Shown here: piece after piece, positions 1 to 9,150 of the stretch | Layout of the letters: the number at the start of each line of letters is the position of its first letter | Position numbering within the stretch: the first letter of the stretch is position 1 | NCBI GenBank assembly: GCA_023639215.1 | Contig: CP097899.1 | Coordinates: 2,233,001-2,297,000 of the forward strand | Length of the DNA: 64,000 nt | Source: Candidatus Pristimantibacillus lignocellulolyticus | GTDB taxonomy: Bacteria; Bacillota; Bacilli; Paenibacillales; Paenibacillaceae | Reading direction: 5' to 3' | Made by a program: the position numbers and the translations under genes | The notes under the pieces: model-generated | Told to the model about the DNA's origin: nothing | The model's database searches: none | What the model saw: only the letters and a program-made list of their open reading frames with translations

Positions 1-1
1 C

Positions 2-3000
2 TTTGAATTAGGCCATGCGTCTAACAATGCTGATACCTTTGGAGCAAGTAAAGCCCAATACACCATTGACGGGGTAAATTGGATTGATATTGAAGGTACT
101 CAATATGGAAACATCAATAAAATTGTTTTAGAAAATTTAAACCTGAAAGCTAGAGGGATTCGATTAATCGCAACGAATGATCGCACAAATACTTGGTTTG
201 GTATTAAAGATATTGTTGTTAACGAGACAAAGGTAGTAAATGAAACATTGCAATACACGCTAATGGTTCCGAGTCATTTTACAGTGTATCAAGGAACTGG
301 AGCCAATCTATTCGATGGTAATGACTCCACCTTTATTTGGTATAACCCTTCAGGAACAATTAAAGATACATCTGTTGTTGGAGATTATATTGGTGTAGAT
401 TTGAAAAAGGAGATTGATTTAGGTAAAGTTTACTTTGCTGTAGGCAGAGATAATGGTGACAAGTGGACAGAGTACCAGTTAGAATATTCAACGGATAATG
501 TGAATTACACCTTATACAAGAAGTATACAGGAAAGGCTTCAGGCCTAGATAAGGTTGAGGAAGATTTAACAGGTATTAAAGCAAGATATGTCCGTCTAAA
601 AAATCTTAAAAATGTAAATGTATGGATTAAGTTTAGTGAAATTCGTGTTGAGGTTGCAAAATTGTCTTCCGAATATACGTATACGAATAACGATAATTAT
701 AAAAATATTGCATCACAGCACACACTAGAAAATACAAGCTTAGCTGTAACGACTAATATTACATTGAAACCACAACAATACGTAGGTGTAAAATTAGAAC
801 GGATTAAAGAACTCGATCATGTAACCGTAAGCACAACAAGTGACAAATTAACGTTACAGGCTTCTGCGAATGAGGTAGAATGGAACACTCCTATTGAGGG
901 AGCCATTGTAAAATACGTTAGACTACTTAACAACACGGATGAAGATATTACATTCAATCTGAATGAATTTAGTGTTTCTTCTAAGGAAATTTATGGACCA
1001 AGTTTTGTAGGGACGGACATGGGAATCTCTGCTGCCTATGGAGCTGACGATTCAAGAAACGCGGGTACTCTGCTAGCTCCTTTTGATAAAAAGTTTGGTA
1101 CAAAAGCGATCTTTACTGATTTTCAGAGAAAGGGACAGTATATCACTTACTCAGTAGGTGAACCGAGAATTTTTAATAGTTTACGTGTTTATAATGAGGA
1201 AAATAATATTAACTATATTCGAGACGCAAAAGTCCAACTGTCAATGGATAACAAAACTTGGACAGATGTCATTACTTTAGGTGATGGTTTGGATAATCTT
1301 GCAGGTGGTAAACCAAATTACGCTGACATGATTGCCGATGGCTACACACATGATTCTGCTAACCCAGGAAATTATTATTATGGGAATGATAATATAGGCG
1401 GTATTGAGGCCAAATATATTAGAATTGTGTATACAGCAGATTTTTTAGCAAGATTTGCTCATATTAATGAATTCGTCATTAATGGTGGCGAGTACGTTGA
1501 AACGGAGAACAATCCAACCTTTGTTGTTGATCCAATTGAGGAAGAAGGATTCGGACCTGGACGTTTAATTGATGGTAACCTTACGACTGCATTTAAACCG
1601 AATATGACTAATCGTACAGATGGATCATTGACTTATCGGTTGTCAGACAAAACAGATGTAGCGGTAATCACAATTGTTCAAGGTTCAAATGCCATCTCAA
1701 ACGCTACCGTAAGTGGTCGGGTTGGTACAGACCAATGGGTTGATCTAGGTATTCTAGATAGAAGTTTAACGACTATTTATAATTCAACCTATGATCATAT
1801 TTTTGAAATTAAGTTGTCTTGGGGAAATGTGCAACCCCTCATTTATGAAATGAATATTTCAACTAACAAAGAACTAATCCCTGCAGAGGCGGATAAAATA
1901 GCTCTGTTGGAAGCGATTACAGAAGCGGAAAAGAAAGTTCAGGCTGATTATACAGTTGAAAGTTGGAACATATTCAGCCAAGCATTAACGGTTGCTCAGG
2001 CAATGAATAAAAAGCAATATGCGACCCAAGTAGAAGTGGACTCTGCAGTATCAGCTCTGATAGAAGCGCAAAGTAAGCTTGTGGAAGTTGCAAGCGATTC
2101 GAAGGAAATAACGGCATTTAGCTTTATGGACTTGTCTCCGGCGGTGACAGGAACGATTAACGGATCAAATATTAATCTTACTGTTCCTTACGGTACAGAT
2201 GTAAGTGCATTGATTGCTACATTCACAAGTACTGGAACTTTAATACAGGTAGATGGAGTAGATCAAGTAAGTGGGACAACAGCGAATAACTTCATTTCGC
2301 AGGTAGCGTATACAGTAACGGCACAAGATGGAACAACGCAAATATATACAGTGACTGTAACAGTAGCCCCAAGTAATGAGAAAGAAATAACGTCATTCAG
2401 CTTTGCGGGCTTGTCACCTGAGGTAATAGGAACCATTAATGGGTCAAATATTGATCTTATTGTTCCTTATGGCACAGATGTAAGTACACTGATCGCTACA
2501 TTTACTAGTACTGGTTCCTCAATACAGGTGAATGGAACTGATCAAGTGAGCGGCACAACAGCGAATGACTTTACTACACCGGTCACGTACACGGTAACGG
2601 CACAAGATGGAACAACGCAATTCTATACAGTGAAAGTAACAGTAGTGACAAGTAATTCGAAGGAGATACTCGCTTTTAGCTTCAACGAATTATCACCTGC
2701 AGTGATTGGAAAGATTAACGGGTCAAATATTGATCTTACTGTTCCTCACGGCACAGATGTAAGTGCACTGATCGCTACATTTACTAGTACGGGATCGTTA
2801 GTGGAGGTAGCTGGAACAACGCAAGTAAGCGGAACAACGGCGAATGACTTTACTATACCGGTCACCTACACGATAACGGCGCAAGATGGAACAACTCAAA
2901 CGTACTCAGTAAGCGTAATCGTAGCTGCAAGTAGTTCTAAGGAAATAACGGAATTCAGCTTTATGGGCTTGTCACCTGAGGTTACAGGAACGATTAATGG

Positions 3001-4489
3001 AACAAACATTGCATTGACTGTACCTAATGGTACTGATTTAAGTGAGTTGATCGCTACATTTACGAGTACGGGAACTACGGTGGAGGTAGATGGAATAACG
3101 CAAGTAAGCGGAACAACGGCGAATGACTTTACTACACCGGTAACGTACATCGTAACAGCGCAAGATGGAACAACGCAAACTTATATCGTGACAGTGGCGG
3201 TTACAGTGGCCCCAAGTAGTGAGAAGGCAATAACAGCCTTTAGCTTTAAGGGTTTGTCACCTGAGGTTACAGGAACGATTAACGGAACGAATATTGCATT
3301 AACTGTTCCATACGGTACAGATGTACGTGCATTGATCGCTACATTCTCTTGCACGGGAACTTCGGTACAGGTAGATGGAACTGAGCAACTGAGTGGAATA
3401 ACGGCGAATAACTTTACTTTACCGGTAACATACACAGTAACAGCGAAAGATGGAACAACGCAAACTTATACTGTAACGGTGAAAGTAGCCGCTGGTTCTA
3501 CCAATAATGTAGATCCGGAACCTGTGAAGAAAAATGATGGTAAGCTTACTCTCCTCATTGGTGGTACTGGAACAGCTAATCTTCATGATGAAATTAAAGT
3601 AAATGTTCCTGTAGGATCAATCAGTCAACCATTGCAGCTGACGATAGAGAAGATTCTTAATCCGTCTAACTTAATTAATGACAACGATGTATTGATCAGT
3701 CCGGTGTTTGAAATTGTTAAAAACTTCTCTGATGAATTCATAAAGCCGATTACGGTAACTGTTAAATTTGATCCGAGCAAACTTGGTGACAATCAAAAAC
3801 CATCGATTGCTTATTACGACGAAGAGAAAAAGACATGGATTGCATTAGGTGGCACAGTATCTGGTGATGAAATTACAGTAGAGGTTAGTGACGTTGCAAC
3901 ACTTGCAGTATTCGGAGTGAATGAACCTGTCGTACCAAGTGTTGAATTAGCGGATATTCAAGGACATTGGGCAGAAGAAGCTATTAACAAAGCGATTGTC
4001 CAAGGTATTGTGAATGGTTATCCTGATGGCAGTTTCCGTCCAGAAGCTTCGATAACGCGACAAGAATTTATCGTGATGTTGGTTCATGCGTTGAAACTTG
4101 AGGGTGATCAATCGACACTTCTATTCAACGATAACACGAAAATTAGCGATTGGGCGAAAGACGAAATATCGCTTGCTGTTCAAGCGGGTATCGTAAATGG
4201 GTATGCAGATGGCACATTTAGACCAAACGCACAAATTAGTCGTGTCGAGATGAGTGCTTTGTTGGAAGCAGCTATGCGCATCGTATATGGAATGAATGTG
4301 GAAACGGAAAACGAATTGACTTTCACAGACAACGAGAATATTCCGGCATGGGCCAAAGAAGCAGTTGCAGTGGTAGCGAGCAACGGTTTAATGACGGGAC
4401 GCGGCGACAACAACTTTGTTCCAAATGAGGCGACAACGCGAGCAGAAGCAATAACGGTAATTATGAGATTGTTGGAACTTGAAAAATAA
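2..4489 (+). CDS. SLH-anchored F5/8C, FIVAR and Ig-repeat surface protein (5' end missing)
   Basis: The frame is open from base 2, well upstream of the first ATG, so 1495 C-terminal residues of a larger protein are visible. In order they contain discoidin-like (F5/8 type C) modules with patterns such as ARYVRLKNL and AKYIRIVYTADF, a FIVAR-type helical segment (about nt 1875-2090), five 93-residue Ig-like repeats (DUF5018-like, from memory), a ZU5-like beta domain (about nt 3530-3930) and three SLH motifs (about nt 3950-4480). SLH modules bind pyruvylated secondary wall polymer, so the protein sits at the cell surface. This arrangement is common in Paenibacillus exo-glycosidases, for example GH84-like hexosaminidases. 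The catalytic domain would lie left of the window, so the enzyme class is inference. A strong terminator follows the stop codon. Confidence 0.88.
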   Translation, partial: FELGHASNNADTFGASKAQYTIDGVNWIDIEGTQYGNINKIVLENLNLKARGIRLIATNDRTNTWFGIKDIVVNETKVVNETLQYTLMVPSHFTVYQGTGANLFDGNDSTFIWYNPSGTIKDTSVVGDYIGVDLKKEIDLGKVYFAVGRDNGDKWTEYQLEYSTDNVNYTLYKKYTGKASGLDKVEEDLTGIKARYVRLKNLKNVNVWIKFSEIRVEVAKLSSEYTYTNNDNYKNIASQHTLENTSLAVTTNITLKPQQYVGVKLERIKELDHVTVSTTSDKLTLQASANEVEWNTPIEGAIVKYVRLLNNTDEDITFNLNEFSVSSKEIYGPSFVGTDMGISAAYGADDSRNAGTLLAPFDKKFGTKAIFTDFQRKGQYITYSVGEPRIFNSLRVYNEENNINYIRDAKVQLSMDNKTWTDVITLGDGLDNLAGGKPNYADMIADGYTHDSANPGNYYYGNDNIGGIEAKYIRIVYTADFLARFAHINEFVINGGEYVETENNPTFVVDPIEEEGFGPGRLIDGNLTTAFKPNMTNRTDGSLTYRLSDKTDVAVITIVQGSNAISNATVSGRVGTDQWVDLGILDRSLTTIYNSTYDHIFEIKLSWGNVQPLIYEMNISTNKELIPAEADKIALLEAITEAEKKVQADYTVESWNIFSQALTVAQAMNKKQYATQVEVDSAVSALIEAQSKLVEVASDSKEITAFSFMDLSPAVTGTINGSNINLTVPYGTDVSALIATFTSTGTLIQVDGVDQVSGTTANNFISQVAYTVTAQDGTTQIYTVTVTVAPSNEKEITSFSFAGLSPEVIGTINGSNIDLIVPYGTDVSTLIATFTSTGSSIQVNGTDQVSGTTANDFTTPVTYTVTAQDGTTQFYTVKVTVVTSNSKEILAFSFNELSPAVIGKINGSNIDLTVPHGTDVSALIATFTSTGSLVEVAGTTQVSGTTANDFTIPVTYTITAQDGTTQTYSVSVIVAASSSKEITEFSFMGLSPEVTGTINGTNIALTVPNGTDLSELIATFTSTGTTVEVDGITQVSGTTANDFTTPVTYIVTAQDGTTQTYIVTVAVTVAPSSEKAITAFSFKGLSPEVTGTINGTNIALTVPYGTDVRALIATFSCTGTSVQVDGTEQLSGITANNFTLPVTYTVTAKDGTTQTYTVTVKVAAGSTNNVDPEPVKKNDGKLTLLIGGTGTANLHDEIKVNVPVGSISQPLQLTIEKILNPSNLINDNDVLISPVFEIVKNFSDEFIKPITVTVKFDPSKLGDNQKPSIAYYDEEKKTWIALGGTVSGDEITVEVSDVATLAVFGVNEPVVPSVELADIQGHWAEEAINKAIVQGIVNGYPDGSFRPEASITRQEFIVMLVHALKLEGDQSTLLFNDNTKISDWAKDEISLAVQAGIVNGYADGTFRPNAQISRVEMSALLEAAMRIVYGMNVETENELTFTDNENIPAWAKEAVAVVASNGLMTGRGDNNFVPNEATTRAEAITVIMRLLELEK
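2102..3502 (+). repeat. Five tandem 279-285 bp in-frame repeats encoding Ig-like modules
   Basis: Units start at about 2102, 2381, 2660, 2939 and 3224, each beginning with a Lys codon of a K-E/A-I-x-x-F-S-F motif. The first three periods are exactly 279 bp (93 codons). The fourth is 285 bp because of two extra codons in its linker. Shared landmarks are the GTINGxNI, VPYGTDV, ATFTSTG and TAQDGTTQ segments. The high nucleotide similarity suggests recent internal duplication and makes the tract prone to copy-number change and assembly collapse. Confidence 0.9.
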
Positions 4490-4500
4490 TTATAGCGTAG

Positions 4501-4560
4501 AAACGAAAACAACTCGGAAATCCTGTAAAAAGGTTATCCGAGTTGTTTTCGTTTGTAATA
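4501..4560 (+). terminator. Rho-independent terminator after the SLH surface gene
   Basis: An 18-bp perfect inverted repeat (4501-4518 with 4537-4554) follows the stop codon at 4489 by 11 bases. The descending arm is rich in T (GTTGTTTTCGTTT) and gives the T tract. Confidence 0.9.
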
Positions 4561-4657
4561 ATTACATTAAAAGTAATCGCTAGCTTCATAAAGAAATGAT
4601 TTTTTTCACTGTTCGAATACAAATCTTTGTTAATGTATTATGATAATTTATGATTAT

Positions 4658-4680
4658 AGTTATAGTTAAAAACTATAACT
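4658..4680. promoter_or_regulatory. MET-box-like LysR operator upstream of the YxjG-type gene
   Basis: There is a perfect palindrome with 10-bp arms and a 3-bp spacer. Its core, TATAGTT-aaa-AACTATA (4661-4677), matches from memory the MET-box described for the methionine regulator MtaR of streptococci. Its centre (4669) is about 67 bp upstream of the start point predicted from the promoter at 4721-4729, the usual place for a LysR-type activator. No SAM riboswitch is visible here. Confidence 0.6.
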
Positions 4681-4700
4681 AGATATGCTTTTTAAGTGTT

Positions 4701-4729
4701 ACTTGTACATTACCTCTACATGCTACAAT
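4701..4729 (+). promoter_or_regulatory. Putative sigma-A promoter with extended -10
   Basis: An extended -10, TGC-TACAAT (4721-4729), has only a poor -35 match (TTGTAC at 4703-4708, 15-bp spacer). A weak -35 fits activation from the MET-box-like palindrome upstream. The predicted leader to the ATG at 4776 is about 40 nt. Confidence 0.45.
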
Positions 4730-4775
4730 CATTGCATTACTAATTGACATGTACTAGATTGAGGAGGTTTTTTTT

Positions 4776-5933
4776 ATGTGTAATAAATTTCAAATCGTAG
4801 GTAGCTTGTTACGTCCGGCTGATCTACTAGAATATAAAACGCAAATTGAGCATCGTGATGACATTAATTATCCATTTTATCAACAATTTGAAGGATATGA
4901 GCAATGCGAAGCAAAGGCAATCCAAGCTGTAGTAGATAAAGAAATTGAGAATGGTTTGTCGATTATTACGGATGGTGAATATTCCAAATCCATGTGGCAT
5001 CTGGACTTTGTCTGGGGCCTCGAAGGGGTTAGCCGCTATATTGCGGATCATGGATATTTTTTCAGAGACACAGATGGAACTTCGAAATACGAGACACGAA
5101 AAGATATTGGTCTACGAATTACGGGTGAATTAAGCGGAAAAAATCACCACTTTATTAAAGTATTTAAAAAGCTACAAGCTGCTGCAGGCGACCATGAAAC
5201 AAAGTTATGTGTTCCTTCTCCATCGCATATTTTTGGTGAATTGTCATGGTCGGATAATATTGGTGGTAAAGAAGCAGTTTATAAAGATAGACATGAGCTT
5301 AAAAACGGTCTGGTCAAGGCATATAAGGAATTTGTTGAGCAATTTGCTACTGCGGGAGGGAAAATTCTGCAATTCGACGATTGCTTGTGGGAGCTTTTTG
5401 CTGATGACAACCCGAACTCTCCATATACAGGTGAGAACATCAATCAAGAGGAAGTACAAGCTCTTGCTACAGAGTTTATTGATATTAACAATCTAGTAAT
5501 AGATTTTGGTCATAGTTTAGGCTTGAAGATGTGGACGCATAACTGCCGTGGTAACTATGATTCCCGTAATATGGGTGGAGGCTCATATGCCAAAATTGCT
5601 AACCTCTTCTTAAAGCAGCTTAAATATGATCGCTTTTTCCTTGAATGGGACGATGAACGTGCAGGTTCACTTGAGGCGCTTGCTGTGTTTAAGGATAAGC
5701 CTGAAACGGAAATTGTACTTGGCTTGTTGTCCTCTAAAACTAATACTCTTGATGATGAAGCTCGTGTAATTAAAATGCTTGATGAAGCATCGAAAATTAT
5801 TGATAAGGACAGATTATTGCTTTCTCATCAGTGCGGTTTTGCGTCATGTGATGGTGGTAATGAATTAACTGAGGCTGAGCAGTGGACGAAGATTAATCAA
5901 GGATTAAAAATTGCCCAGCAATATTGGGGGTAA
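4776..5933 (+). CDS. yxjG: Cobalamin-independent methionine synthase-type methyltransferase (YxjG/YxjH family)
   Basis: This 385-residue protein matches the YxjG/YxjH group, the short relatives of the MetE C-terminal domain that transfer a methyl group to a thiol such as homocysteine. The expected zinc ligands are visible: H255 and C257 in WTHNCRGN, and C353 in SHQCGF. Length is as usual for the family (about 375-385). ATG 4776 has GAGGAGG at 4761-4767, about 8 nt away. The gene stands alone between two terminators, just upstream of metNIQ, and the MET-box-like palindrome before it suggests control by methionine status. The methyl donor cannot be told from sequence. Confidence 0.88.
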   Translation: MCNKFQIVGSLLRPADLLEYKTQIEHRDDINYPFYQQFEGYEQCEAKAIQAVVDKEIENGLSIITDGEYSKSMWHLDFVWGLEGVSRYIADHGYFFRDTDGTSKYETRKDIGLRITGELSGKNHHFIKVFKKLQAAAGDHETKLCVPSPSHIFGELSWSDNIGGKEAVYKDRHELKNGLVKAYKEFVEQFATAGGKILQFDDCLWELFADDNPNSPYTGENINQEEVQALATEFIDINNLVIDFGHSLGLKMWTHNCRGNYDSRNMGGGSYAKIANLFLKQLKYDRFFLEWDDERAGSLEALAVFKDKPETEIVLGLLSSKTNTLDDEARVIKMLDEASKIIDKDRLLLSHQCGFASCDGGNELTEAEQWTKINQGLKIAQQYWG

Positions 5934-5985
5934 ATAATACTCATTCGGTATCATAACAGTGATTAGTTGCGAAGGTGATATAAAA

Positions 5986-6031
5986 GGATGGCTCGGAAGG
6001 TGGTTAATAAACCAAAGAGCCATCTTTTTCT
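5986..6031 (+). terminator. Terminator after the YxjG-type gene
   Basis: GATGGCTC (5987-5994) pairs with GAGCCATC (6017-6024), with a nested GGTT/AACC stem between them, followed by a T-rich run (ctttttcttttaa). The remaining bases to 6364 are AT-rich and hold no supported ORF. Confidence 0.8.
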
Positions 6032-6270
6032 TTTAAATGTATATGCATAAAAAATTGTATGTAATTTATATAGTGCGAATGATTTTGGCAAAATCATCAA
6101 TAATAGTAAGAGAGCATTGATTAATGAGGATGTTTAAATAATGGAAGTAATATTAACTATATAAAATAATAATAAATTAGTTTATTAATGTATAATAGTA
6201 GTTTGATTAATTATTTAATTTGAAAATAACAATAAGAAGGAAATATAATTATATATTAATCGTAATTATT

Positions 6271-6279
6271 TGTTATACT
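6271..6279 (+). promoter_or_regulatory. Possible extended -10 promoter for metNIQ
   Basis: TG-T-TATACT (6271-6279) is a good extended -10 with no clear -35. It would give a leader of about 80 nt to the TTG start at 6365. I searched this leader for an S-box (SAM-I) core and found none, although metNPQ of Bacillus subtilis is S-box controlled. Confidence 0.35.
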
Positions 6280-6364
6280 AATTCATATTGAAATCATCGG
6301 AAATGGATGGCTTCATAAATAGATACATTGTAAACTAGGTAACTGGTGTGCTAGGAGGATAAAG

Positions 6365-7381
6365 TTGATTGAACTAGTTGACTTATACAAGCTGTACAAA
6401 ACGAATAAAGGCACAGTCGTTGGCGTCGACAACGTCAATCTTCATATTGCAAAAGGTGAAATATTTGGAATCGTCGGTTATAGTGGCGCAGGTAAGAGCT
6501 CAGTACTGCGTTGTATCAACCTGCTTGAGACGCCAACATCTGGCAGAGTGTTGGTGAATGGCGTTGACCTCACCACTCTGAATAAAAATGAGCTGAGAGT
6601 CGCTCGGCAAAAGATCGGCATGATCTTTCAACATTTTTATCTTGTCGGAAGTAAAACCGTATTCGAGAATGTCGCGCTTGCTTTGGAAGCAGCGGACAAG
6701 CCAAAGTGGTCTATTCCAAGCAAAGTTACGGAGCTACTTCAGCTCGTTGGTCTAGGGGATAAGGCAGACAGCTATCCTGCTCAATTAAGTGGAGGTCAAA
6801 AACAGCGTGTTGGCATCGCACGATCGTTGGCGAACGATCCGCAAGTGCTGCTATGCGATGAAGCAACGTCAGCACTTGATCCGATGACGACACAGTCTAT
6901 ACTGTCACTACTTCGCGAAATTAATCGCAAACTTGGGCTTACTATTGTGCTCATCACACATGAGATGGAAGTTGTGAAGGAGTTATGTCACAGGGTTGCC
7001 ATCATGCAAAATGGAAAAGTAATTGAAGACGGTAACGTATATGAGATTTTTGCTAATCCGGTACAGCCGCTGACTCAGGAATTTATCAATAGTGTTTTGG
7101 AATTTAAGTTACCAGCTAAACTTTGGGAGAAGCTTGACCCATCTGGAAAAGTATTAAAAGTATTGTTCCGTGACGATGCTGCCCAGCAGTCTATTATTTC
7201 AGATTTACTGAAGAAGAGTGGAATTCAAGCAAATATTTTGCATGGGAAAATCGAGTATATAGGCGAAAAACCTCTCGGAACTTTCATAATGGAAGTAACC
7301 GGAACCGATGAAGAAGTCGATTCGGCCATTCGGTATTTGAATGAACGATCTTGTATTGTGGAGGTGGTTCATCATGTCTAG
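6365..7381 (+). CDS. metN: Methionine ABC transporter, ATP-binding protein
   Basis: The 338-residue ATPase has Walker A GYSGAGKSS (G38 to S46), the ABC signature LSGGQKQR (about 140-147), Walker B LLCDEATSALDP and the H-loop ITHEME. A C-terminal NIL domain (about 255-335) follows; in this family it binds methionine and gives transinhibition. The TTG start has AGGAGG at 6353-6358. The 3' end overlaps metI by 8 bases, so translation is probably coupled. With MetI and MetQ it forms a D/L-methionine importer at the cytoplasmic face of the membrane. Confidence 0.95.
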   Translation: MIELVDLYKLYKTNKGTVVGVDNVNLHIAKGEIFGIVGYSGAGKSSVLRCINLLETPTSGRVLVNGVDLTTLNKNELRVARQKIGMIFQHFYLVGSKTVFENVALALEAADKPKWSIPSKVTELLQLVGLGDKADSYPAQLSGGQKQRVGIARSLANDPQVLLCDEATSALDPMTTQSILSLLREINRKLGLTIVLITHEMEVVKELCHRVAIMQNGKVIEDGNVYEIFANPVQPLTQEFINSVLEFKLPAKLWEKLDPSGKVLKVLFRDDAAQQSIISDLLKKSGIQANILHGKIEYIGEKPLGTFIMEVTGTDEEVDSAIRYLNERSCIVEVVHHV

Positions 7382-8036
7382 CTCATTCATCGAAATACTT
7401 CCCGATATGGCAAAAGCATTTTATGAAACACTCTACATGGTTGGTATCTCCCTACTGATTGCTTTTGTTGCTGGTCTGCCGCTTGGTGTATTGTTATTTA
7501 TAAGCAGTAAAGGTCTATTTTCAGAGAATCGTGTTATTAATATGATTTTGGGTGTAATTTCGAATATTGTACGCTCAATACCGTTCTTAATTTTGCTTGT
7601 GTTACTGTTGAAATTCACTCAATTTTTACTTGGAACTACAATTGGTCCAACAGCTGCAGCTGTTCCGCTCTCTGTTGCAGCGATTCCATTCTTTGCGCGT
7701 TTGGTAGAAAACTCGCTTAGAGAGGTCAATAAAGGAATCATTGAAGCTGCTATTGCAATGGGTGCAAGACCTTGGTTTATTATTCGCAAAGTATTGCTAC
7801 CTGAAGCGAAGTCGGGAATTATTTCAGGTCTTACTATAACGGCAATCAGCTTGCTTGGTTTCTCTGCGATGGCAGGTACGGTTGGTGGCGGAGGAATTGG
7901 CGATCTCGCTATCCGATTCGGCTATTATCGATATGATAATGAAGTACTGTTCACAACAGTTATTCTTCTAATCGTAGTTGTTCAAATTATCCAAATCGTT
8001 GGTGATTGGGCATCTCGTAAAGTAGATAAACGTTAA
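7374..8036 (+). CDS. metI: Methionine ABC transporter, permease
   Basis: This 220-residue membrane protein has about five hydrophobic helices and the permease EAA loop (EAAIAMGARPWFIIRKVLLPEA) that contacts the ATPase. Its GFSAMAGTVGGGGIGDLA segment is typical of MetI. I chose ATG 7374, since GGAGGTGG lies just upstream at about 7360; the frame stays open further upstream inside metN without a better start. It overlaps the end of metN by 8 bases and is followed by metQ after 40 bases. Confidence 0.94.
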   Translation: MSSSFIEILPDMAKAFYETLYMVGISLLIAFVAGLPLGVLLFISSKGLFSENRVINMILGVISNIVRSIPFLILLVLLLKFTQFLLGTTIGPTAAAVPLSVAAIPFFARLVENSLREVNKGIIEAAIAMGARPWFIIRKVLLPEAKSGIISGLTITAISLLGFSAMAGTVGGGGIGDLAIRFGYYRYDNEVLFTTVILLIVVVQIIQIVGDWASRKVDKR

Positions 8037-8076
8037 GGTGAAATATTATTACAACTCAGAAAAGGGGATAATTACA

Positions 8077-8925
8077 TTGAAAAAACAATTAACAATCGTT
8101 ACGGTGTGCATCTTATTGATGTCATTGCTTGCCGCATGTGGTAGTAACAACACGCAAGAAGGAACGAGTTCTAACGAAGGTGCTGCTGGGGAGAAAAAAA
8201 CGTTAAAAATTGGTGCAACTGCAGGTCCTTATAGTGATATGGTGAACAAAGCGATTAAGCCTCTTATGGAAGAGAAGGGCTACAAGATTGAGATCGTGGA
8301 ATTTAATGATTATGTTCAGCCCAACAGATCGCTTGATAACGGGTCGATCGATGCTAACCTGTTCCAACACATTATTTATTTGAATAAGTTTGCCGAGGAT
8401 AACAAGCTTGAACTTAGCGCTGTCACTAGTGTTCCAACTGCGCCAATGGGTTTGTATTCTAACACAATCAAATCTATTGATGATATTAAAGAGGGAAGTT
8501 CGCTTACGATAGCGAATGATCCTGCCAATCTTGCACGCTCACTACTGCTGCTTCAGGATATTGGGTTAGTTACAATCAAAGCAGATGCAGATCCGGCAAC
8601 AATTTCCGATAAGGATATCGAAACTAATGTTAAAAATCTTAAAATAACTTCACTTGAAGCTGCTCAGCTTCCGCGTACACTGGACAGCTCTGATCTGTCT
8701 GTAGTAGCAGGAAACTTCGCACTAGCAGCGGGTATGGACCTGACTACTGCATTGCAACTTGAGAATATGGCTGAAAACTATCGTAACGTTGTAGCTGTTA
8801 GAACAAAAGATATCGAAAGCCAATTCGCTAAAGATTTGAAAGAAGTTATTGAATCTGCTGAGTTTGAGAAAACGATGGACGAGCAGTTCCAAGGCTTCTC
8901 TAAACCTGAATGGATGACAAAATAA
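8077..8925 (+). CDS. metQ: Methionine-binding lipoprotein of the ABC importer
   Basis: This 282-residue NlpA/MetQ family protein starts at TTG 8077, behind AAAAGGGGA. It has a basic N-terminus, a hydrophobic stretch and the lipobox LLAAC, so it should be lipid-anchored outside the membrane. Family segments include LKIGATAGPYSDMV near the start, SLDNGSIDANLFQH and KSIDDIKEGSSLTIANDP. The frame is also open from 8038, but that would put 13 extra residues before the signal peptide. It closes the metNIQ operon and delivers methionine to MetNI. Confidence 0.93.
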   Translation: MKKQLTIVTVCILLMSLLAACGSNNTQEGTSSNEGAAGEKKTLKIGATAGPYSDMVNKAIKPLMEEKGYKIEIVEFNDYVQPNRSLDNGSIDANLFQHIIYLNKFAEDNKLELSAVTSVPTAPMGLYSNTIKSIDDIKEGSSLTIANDPANLARSLLLLQDIGLVTIKADADPATISDKDIETNVKNLKITSLEAAQLPRTLDSSDLSVVAGNFALAAGMDLTTALQLENMAENYRNVVAVRTKDIESQFAKDLKEVIESAEFEKTMDEQFQGFSKPEWMTK

Positions 8926-8973
8926 AAGAATGAAAGCAGTAGCTTTTCATTACTTTTCATAGGTAAGGACAAG

Positions 8974-9006
8974 CAACCTGATGCTCAAGCATCAGGTTGT
9001 TTTTTG
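8974..9006 (+). terminator. Terminator after metNIQ
   Basis: An 11-bp perfect stem (8974-8984 with 8989-8999) with a 4-nt loop is followed by a run of seven T. Confidence 0.93.
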
Positions 9007-9150
9007 GTATTTTTATTTTTATAATCACGATAATACCAAAGTTATTGAATAAAACTATAAATTTCTTTTTAATACTTGAAAACGAAATCGAAATAATAAG
9101 GGTAATATATATGATTACTTTTTAATGGGAACAGAAGGGAGAAGGAGCTA

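Noticed and set aside
2896..3435. Two 84-residue minus-strand frames of similar sequence inside the surface gene
   Set aside because: They are antisense shadows of repeats 4 and 5, similar only because the repeats are.
4555..4775. SAM or T-box riboswitch before the YxjG-type gene
   Set aside because: No conserved core is visible, and a palindromic operator plus promoter explain the region.
5194..5496. 100-residue + strand frame within the YxjG-type gene
   Set aside because: Shadow frame of a well-supported enzyme.
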